Of a stretch of DNA of 64,000 nt, positions 1 to 14,530 are shown piece by piece (the first letter of the stretch is position 1; each line of letters opens with the position of its first letter). Origin of the DNA: Lophium mytilinum (Eukaryota > Ascomycota > Dothideomycetes > Mytilinidiales > Mytilinidiaceae); assembly GCA_010093605.1 (NCBI GenBank), contig MU004182.1:839032-903031 (forward strand). The letters are read 5' to 3'. The notes beneath the pieces were generated by a model. It was not told the origin of the DNA. It ran no database searches and saw only the letters and a list, made by a program, of their open reading frames with translations. The translations under genes and the position numbers were made by a program.

Positions 1-1586
1 GGCGTCCAGCGCTCATCGACGCTGTCAGACTTGCAGCAAGACGGTTGGGGTTCTGCAGGTCACTGTCAAGTCACGAATCCTAACGGGCACGGTTCCAGCG
101 CTCCTCCTCTGCTGTCGGGATGCGAACCCAAACCCAAGACTAACCATCGCAGCTTTACCGCCAGCCGTAGCCGCTAGCAAATGTATTTTCCCTCCGTCTT
201 ATTTTTTTGCAATTTGGAATCTGTGAACAGCGCTTTTTCCCCACAGTATCGCCGGGGCCTTGGTTGGACTGTGGGGCTGGACCGGGCCTGTGAAGTGGTA
301 TGTATTTCAGGGATCTCGACATCCGAGGAACACCCACCAGGTCGCCGTTCACTATCAAATATTTGTGCACAGGAACCATCATCTGGAACCCGAACCCGGT
401 CTCCGCCTTTGACATAGCAATGAAAGGTAATGAGATGTAGACCGTGATGTCACTACTGAACTTCAGAAGTGTAATTCCGCGTACCCCCTGATACATGCAT
501 GATTAATGGGGGATTCGGCGTTCCCGCGCGCCACTAATCGTGACATCTGGATCTTTCCTGGGCCCTGACCATAGCATACGTAACTACATCCTGTTGTTAA
601 TATTGCTTTTATAGCCCGCTGACCCTGACTGTGCTGAATCAGTCTAAGCCAATAAATAAATAGTACCTTGAACAATAGCGGTGAAATAGTATGTCGAACA
701 ATAGGGGTGGAGTTCCAGACACATTGCACAAGCCATCTCCTACACAATGATACCCCGTCTGAGTGAAGAGAGGAAGCCAAGAGGGTTCAACTCAGGAATC
801 CTCAACCACTCCTCGGGCCTTTCCAACTCCACTGCATATAAGTGCCGCAATACAAGACCCTCACGTCCGTACCAATTCATCACGGTCATCTCCCACACGA
901 ATGAAATGCCTAAAACGTATTTGTTCTCATCTAGTCACTACCTAGGAAAGCTTTTCCATAAAAGACGCCCATACCATGAAAAAAAGCAGCACCCCTTATG
1001 GGGCAATCGAGCGCGCCCAGATAGAGGACGAAAAAAGACCCTGGGACCTCCCTGCCGTCCGACCATTCTGTCTTTCGAGACCAGAAAAGGCCCAATGAAA
1101 AAAAGACATGCTGAGGTTCTAATTTGAGAGAGAAAATGAAAATTGGTAACCCCAACCTCAATAAGCCCCACCCTGCCGAGCAGAATGTGTGTGACTAACA
1201 TGCTGTCCCGCCCGTGCATTATTGCTGGAGGAGAAAGTCGCAGCACGATTCCACCATGAGATCAAGGGAAAAGGAAAAAGGGGATAGACAGATTGACTGT
1301 GTGAGAGAGAGGAAACCCCCGTATGAAACTTCTAATGAGTACGCCACACCACCAACACCGACTTTGCTGGAGCGATTGAAGTAAGCCTCTTGCGCGAGGC
1401 AATGAGAGATGTGCTTTCGCTGCTGATCACATACCGGCCACTTGTAAGAACCAAGTAGCGGGGCTTGCTTCGAAGATGAAGTCCGCTCTACCAACGGCTG
1501 TTCCGGAGCGGAGCGCTGTTGGATCCAGAGTAGCCTGTACAAATTAGTTAGCATCGTTTATCTAAGGGTTTGCAGGAGTCAAACAT
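1..1586. other. Intergenic region at left edge, downstream of DBP2
   Basis: There is no coding region I can support here. The longest minus-strand frame (155-496) has no recognisable domain and no convincing start or splice context. The last few hundred bases before 1587 are probably the 3' UTR of the minus-strand helicase gene. A gene whose body lies left of the window could have an end in here, but I see no sign of one. Confidence 0.5.
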
Positions 1587-4066
<2,480 letters not shown>

Positions 4067-4469
4067 GGTGATCGGAGTGTTCGGTAGGGACGGTGTGAAA
4101 GACCGGAAGTTTGGCGAAATGAGAGCGGGCCTGTTTCTGACTGAGACAAGAGCGAAAGACCTGCAAGACAAACGTCGCAGAGTGCAAGCGCGGTGAGACA
4201 GGAGATGCAAGAGGGTGTTGTGATGGAGGAGAGAGAGATGAGAGAGAGTGAAGACGTGCGAGGCAGGCGGCGAAGGAGGCAACGCCAAATAATTTTCTTG
4301 CGCTAGCCACTAGCCGCTTCCGGCGCGGAATTTGCCGAGCGACAACTCCGCCAAGCCAGACCCTTTGTGACGATGCCGAACCTCAACTTCTTCACTGTGA
4401 AGGGCGTATGAAGGACTTATGAGAGCATGGAGCTTTCTATTTCACAGCTTCATATACGCACTGCTCGGC
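4067..4469. other. Gap between DBP2 start and THI20 stop
   Basis: About 400 bp that must hold the DBP2 promoter and 5' leader (minus strand) and the THI20 3' end. Just upstream of the ATG the minus strand is rich in C and T. No further gene or clear motif is seen. Confidence 0.5.
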
Positions 4470-6683
4470 TTAGGATGCTTCAATCTCTGCTCCTGTCTCA
4501 GCTGCACGTACCCATTCACCTTCCCAGCACGTATCAGGCATCGGCCGTGCCCATGTCCCAGAATCCGGCTTCCATCTGATGTATCAATTAGTCCATAGAG
4601 CTACTAATTTGCCGCTTAAGGATATGTACTCACCCTCGTCGCATGGATGAAGATCTTCGCCAGCTCATCGATGCGGCTCGCCGACTGTCTTACCGCATGC
4701 TTCTCCACAAGCCCTACAATCTGTCAGCTTTTGTCTTTCATGAATCCACATGCCTCTGACCGGATCCATTTGCCACTGCCTCCATGTAGTCCTCGGCGAC
4801 GTACGTCTCAATCCACTTCCAGTAGATATTACCCTCTCGAACCGTTTCAGGGTCGTTGTACAGTCGCGTTGCTATCATGCCGTAACCGATCAAGCATGGG
4901 AGAAGAGCAACTTGAAGAGCAAGCCAGTCTTCTGATTGTCCGATGTCAAGTACGTATCTGTCGGCTGAGTCAGACATTCCTTCTAAGATATGGGTCTTCG
5001 CAGTGGGCTTGAGGATACCTCGTGTATGCAGTGCATGCTACATTGCACGCCATTAGCCGTGACCAAATGATATCCCAACCGAAGGGAAAAGAGCGAACCT
5101 TGGCTTTCTTCACTCCTTTCTACTTCCTCCTTGTCGATGCCAAATTCTTTGCAATAGTCTAAGTGAAGCTTCAGCTCCTCTTGTATGTGCGTAACGGTTT
5201 GGGCAGACTGCAGATTGTAAGCTTGAATGCAGATCCTTTGGAATCTTGGAGTCCCTACTTACTCTGCTGATATCCTCTAGAGACTTCGCTTTGTACGCCG
5301 CGAGGGCATTTGCTCTCGAGAAATGAATCTATCATATATCAGTGACACGAAGTCGTTGTCAGAGATCGCAGGCGTACCAAAAACAAGTAGTCCTGGATCA
5401 GGTAGTGCTTGAAGTTTGCAATCGGTAGGGTTCCCTGTGCCATCTGCTGCACAAAGACATGCTCGGTGTGGGCTTTCCATGGCTCGAGGACGTCATCGCG
5501 CTCGAGCAGATACTCTATGAAGCCACCACTAAAAGGATCATCAGTCCGACACTAGTCGTCGAAGACAGATCGACTTACGGTGCAAACGGCAGAATGTAAG
5601 TCGAATGGAAGTGATTGATCGGACCACTTCCTTTACCAATGTCTGTGCTGAGTTTGATTCCCGCCTCAACATATCTATTAGCGAGCCTGACAGCCCGTTC
5701 CATGTCCATTCCGGAGGCTAAATTGGAAGCGATAGCAGCTATAACAGTCAGCGTATCTTCTATTCATGTGGCCCAAGAAGGATTCCTGCCTCCTTCACGA
5801 TGCTCGACTAGAAGTAGTCACTCACATGCTAATGAACATCCTGTACCATGGGTGTTCTTCGTCACTATATACTTCGACTCCATAAGCACAATCCTTCCGT
5901 CGCCACACAGTACATTCAGGACAATGTCTCTATCTGCATCCTTCTTCGATGTCATACGGTCCTTGGTTAGAGGGAGATGGCCGCCCTTCAACAACACGTA
6001 CTTTGGGCCTAGTTGCTGGATCGCTTTAGCGATGTCGATCACATCCTGCACATTCTCTGGCTCCTCCTTGAAGGCGACACCAGCTGTGCGTAGCAAGAGT
6101 TTCGCTTCCGGGAGATTCGGGGTGAGGATGGTCGTCACAGGTAACAAGGATCTGCAGAGGGTTTTCACTGCTGCTTCGGGGAGTAACTGAGCACCGCTTG
6201 TAGAGACCATAACCTGCTCAATTTAGTCGCACTGCACATGAAGCGCCTTGCAAGATGGTAGTACCGGGTCTACTACAGATATCGCCACGTGATGCCTGCT
6301 GAGTGCATCCGCAACCACTTCAATTGTAGCCGCAGATGCAAGCATGCCTATTGAACATTAGAGCTCCAGTGAAAACAATAACACGGGAACTCGTACCGGT
6401 TTTGACAACATCAACGCCAACATCCTCGATGCAAGCATCAATCTGCTTTTTCACAAACTCTGAAGGCGTTTCGTGGATTCCATATACCCCTTGGGTATTC
6501 TGAGCAGTGAGCGCGGTCGTAGAAGTCATGGCATAGCATCCATGAGCGGCGATGACCTTCTGGTCTGCTTCCAGCCCTCTAGAATGACGGATTAGATTTT
6601 TGGCACGGAAATTGGTGGGAGATTGCATACGCGCCACCAGAGCTGTCAGAGCCAGCGATCACCAAAATGCGCCTCATCGCCAT
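4470..6683 (-). CDS. THI20: Bifunctional HMP/HMP-P kinase (ThiD) - TenA family thiaminase fusion
   Basis: Thiamine pyrimidine branch and salvage enzyme. The ThiD half phosphorylates hydroxymethylpyrimidine to HMP-P and HMP-PP; the TenA half hydrolyses aminopyrimidine precursors or thiamine breakdown products. The start at 6683 reads MAMRRILVIAGSDSSGGA, with exon 1 ending at 6631 and exon 2 starting at 6578. Then come QNTQGVYGIHETP, KTGMLAS, DPVMVSTSGAQLLP, LLKGGH and the anion-hole motif NTHGTGCSLA near 5830. The C-terminal half (about 4470-5600) shows TenA features such as ALLPCLIGYGMIATRL and YWKWIETYVAEDYMEAV. Several introns of about 50-60 bp interrupt the gene, and not all were placed. 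The fused order matches yeast THI20/21/22. The gene stands alone, with no other thiamine gene nearby. Confidence 0.9.
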
Positions 6684-7025
6684 CGTAAGAAAGGTGTATG
6701 GCTTTGATAGGTCTGGTGAGCATGTCTGCATGTCCATCAAGAATTCCTTCCAATGACCCCGCATTTTTTCAAGCGAGATGCGCGTCATCAGATTTGAGCC
6801 AGCAAGCAAATGTGGTAAATTTATATTTCAATATGAGAGAGAAGTGCTTAGTTCTCTTCGTTCACCATAGCCAGGTCTCTTAAGCGCAAATATCTGATTT
6901 GTAGTGAAACTAATACAGCAGTTTCTCGTTTTCACATTCATGGTAATTTTATATATCTGTAGATGCATAAAGTAAGAACAAGTCCCCTAAAGTGCATTTC
7001 TTCTATCATTACTTCTTAAACTCTC
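6684..7025. other. Intergenic, THI20 promoter side
   Basis: About 340 bp between the THI20 start and the stop of the upstream minus-strand gene. It is AT-rich and includes a stretch around 6890-7000 that is probably the 3' UTR of the dioxygenase gene. I looked for the conserved thi-box strings of a TPP riboswitch and did not see a convincing set. Confidence 0.4.
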
Positions 7026-8107
7026 TTAAGTCTTCAACTTCCCCAATCTTTCCGCCTCCTCCTTCCTCATCTTCTCCAAAACTCTCATCCTCTCTGGCAC
7101 AACTCGTTCCCTAGCCCCCTGAATTCCCCATCCTTCCAAACGCTCCCTCCCCAATGCCTCCAACGTCTTCCTCTCCACAAGACTAAACTCCTCCTCCTCC
7201 CTCCTATCAAAGCAAAATGGCTTCCGCAAGCTCACCGGCGGATTCGTAATAATCCGCGGCACCCTCATTGCGTTCTTACTCGCCGAATGCAACATTAGCA
7301 GATGCAAGAGAAACACGTCCCCAATCTGCCCGGTAACCTCTACAAACGCCGAGGGCGGGATCGACCGGGCCGTAGTATTGAACCAATTACTTGGAGTGAA
7401 GATCCAATCCTCTCCCTCCGCTGGGGATCTCGAGCGCGGCACCATCCGCGGGCTCACGCCGGCTGGGTTCTCATACAGATGCTGAGCAGCGGTGGAGATG
7501 GCGGGCGGGCAGATGAACGTCCCACCGCCGTTGGGTGCGATGTCGGAAAAAAGCGGGATTACAAGCAGGGCCTGTTCGGGAGAGTCGAGGTAGTGGACGA
7601 AGAAATCGCCATCGATGTGCCAGTCGTAAAGTTGGTGTGGGGGAGCTGGTTTGTTCAGGGTGGAAGGCGTGCCGAGATTCACGATGAAGCTGTCGCGCCA
7701 GTTCGAAGATGCAGCTGTGTTGATACGGGACGTGCCTCCGAGAAGATCAGAGCTATATGGTGGTGAGTTAGTCAAGTTGCCTGTGAAAGCGAGCAGCGAC
7801 GTACATTGCGTTCCAAGCCTTGGGCGCAAAATTTGATACTGGTATTGACTGGTGCGATGGCATATGAATGCGTTCTTTTCTCCATGTAGATTGGTCGTTT
7901 GGGTCCATGTTCAGGCGAGTCCAGAGGTTGGATGTAAAAGCAGCGGACTGCTCTCTTGTGAAGCAGCCGGGGATCTTGATATAGCCATGTGCGAGGAAAT
8001 GGTGTACATCAGCTTCATTGAGTTGAGCATACTTGAAACTGGGCCCTCGTGATGTAGTAGCCGGTAAAGAAGTGGTAACGAATGTTTCAGACGGAAAGGT
8101 GTCATAA
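7026..8107 (-). CDS. Phytanoyl-CoA dioxygenase (PhyH)-like Fe(II)/2-oxoglutarate oxygenase
   Basis: A cytosolic, probably non-heme iron oxygenase of the PhyH superfamily; the substrate cannot be told. The main exon (7752-7026) contains WHIDGDFFVHYL, which supplies the HxD iron ligands. The distal His is in LHLLMLHSASKN, and RVPRIITNPP may supply the 2-oxoglutarate-binding Arg. A 52-bp intron (7753-7804) joins it to an upstream exon reading NEADVHHFLAHGYIKIPGCF, the usual N-terminal PhyH motif, then KAWNA-I-SDLLGG across the junction. The true start is unresolved: the upstream frame stays open to about 8107 without an in-frame ATG, so a small first exon is likely. The C-terminus is a charged helical tail (EEEFSLVERKTLEALG and onward). 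Confidence 0.8.
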
Positions 8108-9418
8108 TCGAAGGCTATCTATGATAGGTAATTGCGATAATCCATCGACTAGATAGAGTGATTGGACATAGACCAGACTAATATCAATGGTAGCAAAGGT
8201 ATACACAAAGAAAGTTGAAATGAGAGCTGCCCCTTTGTAGCTGTCTCAATATGTTAGTGAACAACTCTCCTTGCTATTTTAGAGTTTCGGGGTCATTGGG
8301 GCCGACCGTGTTACCTGATAAGCTCGTGTTACCCCACGCACTTTTTTCGGGTCGATTTCATGTAACATGAGAAAAGACCTTGAAAGTAGACACAAAGTAG
8401 ATTTGGTCTCCAAGCTATTTGAGGCTAAAGCATGACGAACGCAAAATTCAGAGTGAAAAGAACCTACAAAACCTATGTTATCACATGTCGTTTACGATGC
8501 CGAGTAACACAAGCTTCTGGGTCCCACAACATCCATTCCGGAAGATAATCGCAACTTAAATCAGAGAGAAATCTCAGCACCGATAGCAACATGTGTCGAA
8601 TTACAAGCCTGAAAGAGCCATGGTGCCGCTGGGTAACTTAGTTCTAGAACGTAAAGAGCGATATTCTAGTAGATCGTTGCCTAGCTACATGGTTGAAACA
8701 TTCGAGCTAACCACCTGCAAGACTTAGACAATCAGTCTCTCAATTACCTCTATTGCCGTGTTGGAAACATGAGCTGCAACAAATAGGTTTGAAATGATTT
8801 TGCATTCGAGTACGGATCTTGTCTTAGATTGGGTGGATATGTGGAATCGGATTAGATGGGCATTTTAGGCTTTTCTTGAAAGAAATCTCGCATTGCGGTC
8901 TTGAAGTATATATCTTCTGTGAAGCATGTTTGGGAAGAGTAGGTATATGAGAACAAGCTTTGGTCACTATTGCGAGCAAGCATAGCTGCTACTGTGACGA
9001 AGGCCTTCCGATATATGTAAGCAATTCTGGCAACTTCTGCATTCAATCTATACCGTCGTTATAGACGACACATACTGAGTCTATTCACAATATCTTAAGC
9101 CGATGCTGTGTAATGATGCTCTCCAGGAAGGTCTTGGGCAGCGTCGAGTAGGGTATACGCAGTTATTTTGGCTTCATCGCATTGGTAGTGGTAATACATG
9201 CTAGACAAGATGTGTCTAGAGTTTGGTGTTACTTCAAATAGTGATAGAGTTCGATGGGATTTGTAAAGCTGGAGGTGAAGGAAAAGAGGTCAAAGCGTCA
9301 ACTTTTCTCGTATGTAAAATACGGCTAACGCCAAAATTACGGTAATCTCCGGCGCACTCAATTTCCTCAACCTCAAGCCCTCAAAGAACCCACATTGCGC
9401 CTCTTCACCACAGCAACC
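8108..9418. other. Long intergenic region
   Basis: About 1.3 kb, AT-richer than its flanks, between divergently transcribed PhyH-like and eIF3k genes. It probably holds both promoters and any small first exon of the PhyH gene. The few short frames (for example 8852-9046, minus) have no family features. No repeat or RNA gene was recognised. Confidence 0.5.
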
Positions 9419-10436
9419 ATGGGGCCCTTCGACTACGCACAAGATCGGCCGGAAAACATCGACGTAATCCTCAATGGCCTCGATCGCTACAATCCCGAAA
9501 CCACCACTACGTTCCAGGACTATGTGATGGTGCAGTGCGAGAACTCGGCCTTCTACGACTGCTATGCGAACCTCGCCCTCCTAAAACTGTACGTACATGC
9601 CCCATCTCCTCTGGACCTCTTAGAACTGTCCAAAAACACAAGCTACATGTATAATGATGAGGACGAACACCATAACGTTTCCTATTATCGGAGGGCACCG
9701 AGGCTTGAATCCCCTCAGCTCGTTGATGTCTACTTATTAGCTCTATCTGATATACACCCTTCTCGCCGCATATTATAAAAGAACTTTCAAAGAAGAAATC
9801 AAGCTGACGACCGCATTTCTTGCGTCGAACAGGTACCAGTTCAACCCCCACCTCACCCGCGACGAAACCATCACCAATATCCTCGTCAAAGCCCTCACCG
9901 TCTTCCCCAACCCGGACTTCAGCCTCTGCCTCTCCCTCCTCCCGACACATGTGCTGCAGAAGAACACAGCGTCCGCGGGCGACGGCTCGTTAGCTGAAGC
10001 GGTGCAGAAGCTCAACTCCCTCAACAACCTGCTTGCTGGAGCCGACTACACGGCTTTCTGGGAGAAGCTTGACTCCGACGACCTATATGCGGATCTGATT
10101 GCTGATGTCAGCGGCTTCGAGGACTCGATGCGCGTGCGGATAGCGGTGACAGTGGGCCAGGCGGTGCGAGAGGTGGAGAAGGGACTGCTGGAGAGCTGGT
10201 TAAATCTGCAAGGGTCGGAGTTCGATCACTTTGTGCAGGTGTTTGGATGGGAGATTGCTGGTGAGAGCATCAAGGTGCCACTGAACAAGGAGAACAAGGC
10301 GGAGGGAACGATCGTGAGGGAGAATGTCAAATTTGAACGTAAGTTGGTCTTTGGAGTTGCTGTCAAATGGGGAGTGCTAACATTGTTTGCAGAATTTGGA
10401 CGGTTGATCAAGAGGGCGTACGAGCAGCCGGCGTAA
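9419..10436 (+). CDS. Translation initiation factor eIF3 subunit K
   Basis: Subunit of the eIF3 complex that binds the 40S ribosome and promotes initiation; it acts in the cytosol. Three exons join in frame: 9419-9588, 9833-10338 and 10393-10436, giving 239 residues, the usual eIF3k length. The N-terminus ([20 protein letters not shown], then [16 protein letters not shown]) and the middle [21 protein letters not shown] match the HAM/winged-helix eIF3k fold. The C-terminal region reads [22 protein letters not shown], then the last exon [13 protein letters not shown]. The first intron is 244 bp and in its own frame reads as short junk ORFs. The ATG at 9419 is the only one giving the family N-terminus. 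It is absent from budding yeast but common in filamentous fungi (family knowledge). Confidence 0.93.
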
Positions 10437-10710
10437 ACACTTGTCGCTCTCTGATGTTACACTTCTATTGGAGCAGGTTTATACCTGCTCCAGCTGCTTA
10501 TGCTTAACGGCTGATTGGACGAAGACACGAGGTTTGGGTGGGAGACCTTGCAGGGCACGGCGTTAGGAGAGGCACCATAGGCGGCGACGATATCCCAGAT
10601 TTGAGATCGTCAAATGTAATGATCCAAAAGTTTAGACCTCAGATGAGGCTATTAGCCATTTTCACAATCTCTACCAACTTCTGTGGTCTTGCATATCCGT
10701 CACTCAGGCA

Positions 10711-12040
10711 CTACTTCTTAGAGACCTCCTCCCACTGCACACCCACCCACTCTTCAAGATACCCTACCTCTCCCTCGCCCACATCGCTGCCAACGCAATC
10801 CTTCGAGCAGACACCCAGGATGATAGTTCCCCAGTCCATCCCATCCAACGACATTGATTTGCCCTCGAGCTCGGTAATAGCATGTGGTGTAAGTTGTAGC
10901 TCAAACACCCGCTCCGAGCCACAGTTCTTGCATCTGGGCATACGTGATGCACTCCCGCCCTTGACAACAACCTTCCCACCACCCTGGCTGTGCGATGCTG
11001 GCGCCAAAAGCTTGCCAACAGCATCACCCCTATTGTATAGCAATGGAGTCCCCTTGAACTCATATCTTAGGACCTGCTCCGGATTTTGGGCCAGCTGGTC
11101 CGCGAAGCGCTGGAACTCCTTGTCTAGCGTGCTCTCGAAAAGCTCTTTGTCTCCACCGCTTGAAGCTGAGGGCTCATCCACGTCCATACGCGCAGTCTCT
11201 GGAATTGCGGGGGTGGGGAACGCGTCTAGGGTCTCGTAGTCGGCGTCGAGGTGGTATCGCGGGTAAGGCTCAGGGAAGGCAGCCTGGTCAGGCCACGGCT
11301 CGTGCGGTCGAGGTAGTATGCTTTCGGAGGGGGTTGTGGGAGGTGCTATGCGCGCTTTCTCGGCGAAGGTTGCAGGGAGGCTTGTGAGGGCTGCGTTCGT
11401 GGCAGATGTAGTTGTTGAGGAGGCTGGCTCGGGTGTGCTCGTAGGTTTTGAGGTCGCAAAAGGGTTCACTGGACCTTTAGAGGCTGTGCCGGATGCGAAT
11501 GGATTTGCGAAAGGGTTCACTGGTCCACTGGATGCCCCTGGGCTCTTGACGCCAAATAGTGACTCGCCGATATTCGACTGGACTGCCTTCTTCTCGCTCT
11601 CTTGTACGCTCGAAGGCTCAGGGGCTAATTTCTTCTTTTCTTCCTTGACCTTCGTGACTCTTGTCCCCCGAATCCCTCTCACACTTCCCTCCTTCCTCCG
11701 ACATGCCTTTCGCCGGCAGCTAAAGACATATAGTCGCCGTTGGTGGCCTGGAAAGTGTTCTGGGAGGTCGCCATTGAGCTCGAGGAGTAGTGATAGCAGA
11801 GAGTTGCAGACTTTGCATTTAGCGAGAGCGCCGGATGGGGCTGTTGTATCATCTAACCAAGCCTTACGTCAATTAGCTAATGCTCGAAGCTGAAGGTAAT
11901 TGAGCTAGGGTATTTACTGGCACTCCTCCAAGGTGGCTGACGGTGTCTCCGGTTGGTTCTTGGGACGCATAGCCCAACAAGACATTAGTTTCTGTGAAAT
12001 TGTCCTCTCCACCCGAAGAGTCGCTATCATAGGCGGCCAT
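10711..12040 (-). CDS. TSR4: Ribosome biogenesis chaperone TSR4 / PDCD2 family
   Basis: PDCD2-family chaperone; in yeast Tsr4 captures nascent uS5 (Rps2) for 40S assembly. Two exons, 12040-11918 and 11862-10711, join in frame as LGGVP-AWLDDTTAPSGALAKC across a 55-bp intron, giving 424 residues. The start at 12040 reads MAAYDSDSSGGEDNF; an in-frame ATG at 12124 is less likely. The zinc-binding N-terminal part includes KCKVCNSL and FSCRRKACRRKEGSVRGIRG. A low-complexity Pro/Ser/Thr region carries repeated PVNPFA. The C-terminal PDCD2_C domain includes QNPEQVLRYEFKGTPLLYN, RCKNCGSERVFELQL, DWGTIILGVCSKDC and the ending YLEEWVGVQWEE. The 3' ends of this gene and of eIF3k converge. Confidence 0.93.
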
Positions 12041-12855
12041 TTTTAAGGAATGATTGGGATCAAAGTTGAAGGAGTGGTGTGTGGCAGTCTGTTCGCTAGT
12101 GCACTTCGAAGAGAGTGTTGTCAAATGGTGCCTTCGAAATCAAAGTTACGCTCACGTTTGGGATAACGGATTGACCTGCATGAGCTGTCTCGTGGTGGGG
12201 TTGCAAAAAATTGAAGCTGGGGTGAGGCGTATCGATAAATAGTTGGCCCGAGCGTTTTCATCTCGTCGCCTGGTCGGTGGTGAGATCCTCAGACGTTCTC
12301 TCCGCCCTTCTATCATCATTCCATCTCATGACATCTCTACACAACGCTCAAGACATTTTCAGTGTCTCTTCGCACATTTGTAAAAACAAATGCCATAGGA
12401 TGGTGAGCTTCTGTCCCGTAGAAATTTGTCAAAGGGCATCAAGGCACTCACCTAGTCCCAGAAAAGTATGTATATCTAGATGAATGGATAACGAGGTATT
12501 GCCCATACGTTTAGGTACGTGGAATATCGTTATGCGCGTCACCGCTAGCTAGCTATGCCTCAGCACTTCACGTTGGAGCTGTGTTGTCTTGCATTCATGG
12601 AAGATATCTGAGCTCAACCCTTCGATAGGAAAGTTCCGACGAAGACCAACCACCTACACGGTGGATGCAACTACGCTTCTTCCACAATATTTTCCTTGCC
12701 CCGCCTAGGAAAAGCAATCGTTGCCATTGCTAATAGTCTTTGCGGCTCTCCTAGATTCGAAAGCTAGCTCTCTGTTATTTCAAGAAAAAGTAGTTCGGCC
12801 TGTTTTTTGATCTCCGTGGGCGAGTTGTTCCATGCAGTAGCGAACAAGATCGCAC
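12041..12855. other. Intergenic region
   Basis: About 0.8 kb between the TSR4 start and the 3' end of the interrupted 2EXR gene. Short frames only; nothing recognisable. The part near 12041-12240 is probably the TSR4 promoter and leader. Confidence 0.5.
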
Positions 12856-13959
12856 TCAATCATCTGGTTCGTCATCGCTGATGCCATGTACACTATTGAG
12901 GGTGTCTCTATCACCGCAATCGCTTTCTGTATAGGAAGGATCCGGTTCTGTCGGTTCGAAGTGCAGTCCCTCTTGAGAGGGGACCTCGAGCCCTTCAACA
13001 TTTGATATCAGATCAGCGTCCTCACTTCGGTTCCATGGATCCTTGGGGCCCCGCCGTGCGCCCACTTTGGTCAAAAGCGTGTTGCCATGCCTGTCGGCTT
13101 TGATCTCTAGGAAGGCCGTACATCCCTGAACACGATGGCCGTCGTTGATCCATGCTAGGTAGTGATCAAGTCGAAGCCGAATACCCTCCTTGCTCATCGT
13201 GTCTCCGTTTGTGAGCATGGATCTTCGCATCATTTTTGCTGCTCTCATTGCTCGTTCGTTAAGAGTAACGTTTGTTATCCAAGTTATGCACAGTGTTTCG
13301 AGACCCTGTATTTCGAGTAGGGGATAAACCCACGAAGGAGCCGCTTTGTGCTGCTGGGAAAGCCTGATATCGTCCATGGTCCAATTATTTACGGTTCAAT
13401 CAGTCGCCCAGTCCCACGGCAGTTGGTCTACCGTGGTCGTTTTTGTCCATATTATGAGCTCAAGATGGCGAAGATTGGGAAGTTTTGCAAGAAGCTCGCA
13501 TAGAGCAGCCCAAAAATATTGACACTCCAAACGAATGTCTGGAAGGTAAGAGGGGTCGGCGAATTCTCGGACCGTTAAGAAAATTGATCGAATGTTTTCC
13601 AACGCTCGTTCTGGTCTGCAACTCAACCACAGGTAGGCGGTCATGAGGGAGGCTGGAGGTTCATTAAAAGCAAAACATTTCGACGAGTAGAAGACTGGAG
13701 ACGCTTCGCTGTAGACCTGGCGGTTTGCGAGGAAGATATTGAGGAAGGGAGCTTCGTAACCGGGAATCACCTCCTCTGGGGGCTCGTCTGGTTGATAGAC
13801 GATGGCGGGAAACTTTCTTTGGGTGATCCTCGATTCTGGAATGGTCTCATTCCAATCTCTCACTAGCATGAAAAAGTAGATTCTATCTCGGAGCTCTTGA
13901 GGAAGATCCAGAAGACGGAAATGGCTCTCCTGATTGTTATTATTGGGGTGCTGTGGCAC
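12856..13959 (-). pseudogene. 2EXR/F-box-like protein gene interrupted by an in-frame TGA
   Basis: Two open stretches lie in the same frame: 13959-13396 and 13395-12856, separated by one TGA at 13398-13396. The first begins MPQHPNNNNQE and has FRLLDLPQELRDRIYFFML, the LPxELRxxIY motif of fungal 2EXR/F-box-like proteins, then ANRQVYSEASPVFYS. The second reads SWVYPLLEIQGLETLCITW and GIRLRLDHYLAW. The divergent neighbour at 14531 is a paralogue and aligns through the stop: its WDWAIRERV matches WDWATD-stop-TVNN here. The stop therefore sits in what should be continuous exon. A 54-bp intron could remove it, but its donor (gtgggact) and branch spacing are poor and it would delete the conserved WDW. 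I read it as a single nonsense mutation or sequencing error. Function unknown. Confidence 0.65.
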
Positions 13960-14530
13960 ACTTTCTAAAATGTCAAAGCACCGTCAGTCCATGCTTTTGT
14001 AAGACGGGTCAAGCTGTATTACTACTCCAGACGGCGTCACCCGACATTGCTATAGGTACGTACCTTGTATCTGCGTGTTAGCCTTCCACCACTGTAATGT
14101 AGTCTTGCAGGTCTATACCACTACGGCATAGCTTCGATGTGATCTTGGCAGATGGCGACTGTGAACTGAGGGCCTCGGAGGCAGTGGAAAGAGCGCTTAA
14201 GTAGCTGGCTCAGTGGCGAACCAATGCAACAGGTGAGCGACTGACTTTCCACATGCGCGCACAGCTCTGTCCCGTTCAGATCCGACTTCCCCATCATGTG
14301 CTTAAGCATTACCTACAACACCAGCCGAGCCGTGTACAGTAACGAACCGGACTGTTGACTACGACGGACCCATTGCTAAGCGACAAGAATTACTTTACCT
14401 TCGCTCACAACACTATATCCTTGCATTCGTTTTCGTACGCCTTCCTCACTACAAACTGCGGCCTTTCAATCCGTGCCATCGCCATCACGTTTCCGTCAAC
14501 CAAGATAGCTCGACGAAGGCCCCTGACACC
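13960..14530. other. Shared promoter region of the divergent 2EXR pair
   Basis: About 570 bp between two head-to-head paralogues. It probably holds both promoters. No long repeat between its two halves is obvious by eye, and there is no coding frame worth naming. Confidence 0.4.

Noticed and set aside
155-496. Minus-strand 113-codon frame at the left edge
   Set aside because: No domain, no splice partners and no codon pattern that would support it.
6684-7025. TPP riboswitch upstream of THI20
   Set aside because: Looked for because the gene is in thiamine metabolism; no convincing thi-box pair was seen on the minus strand.
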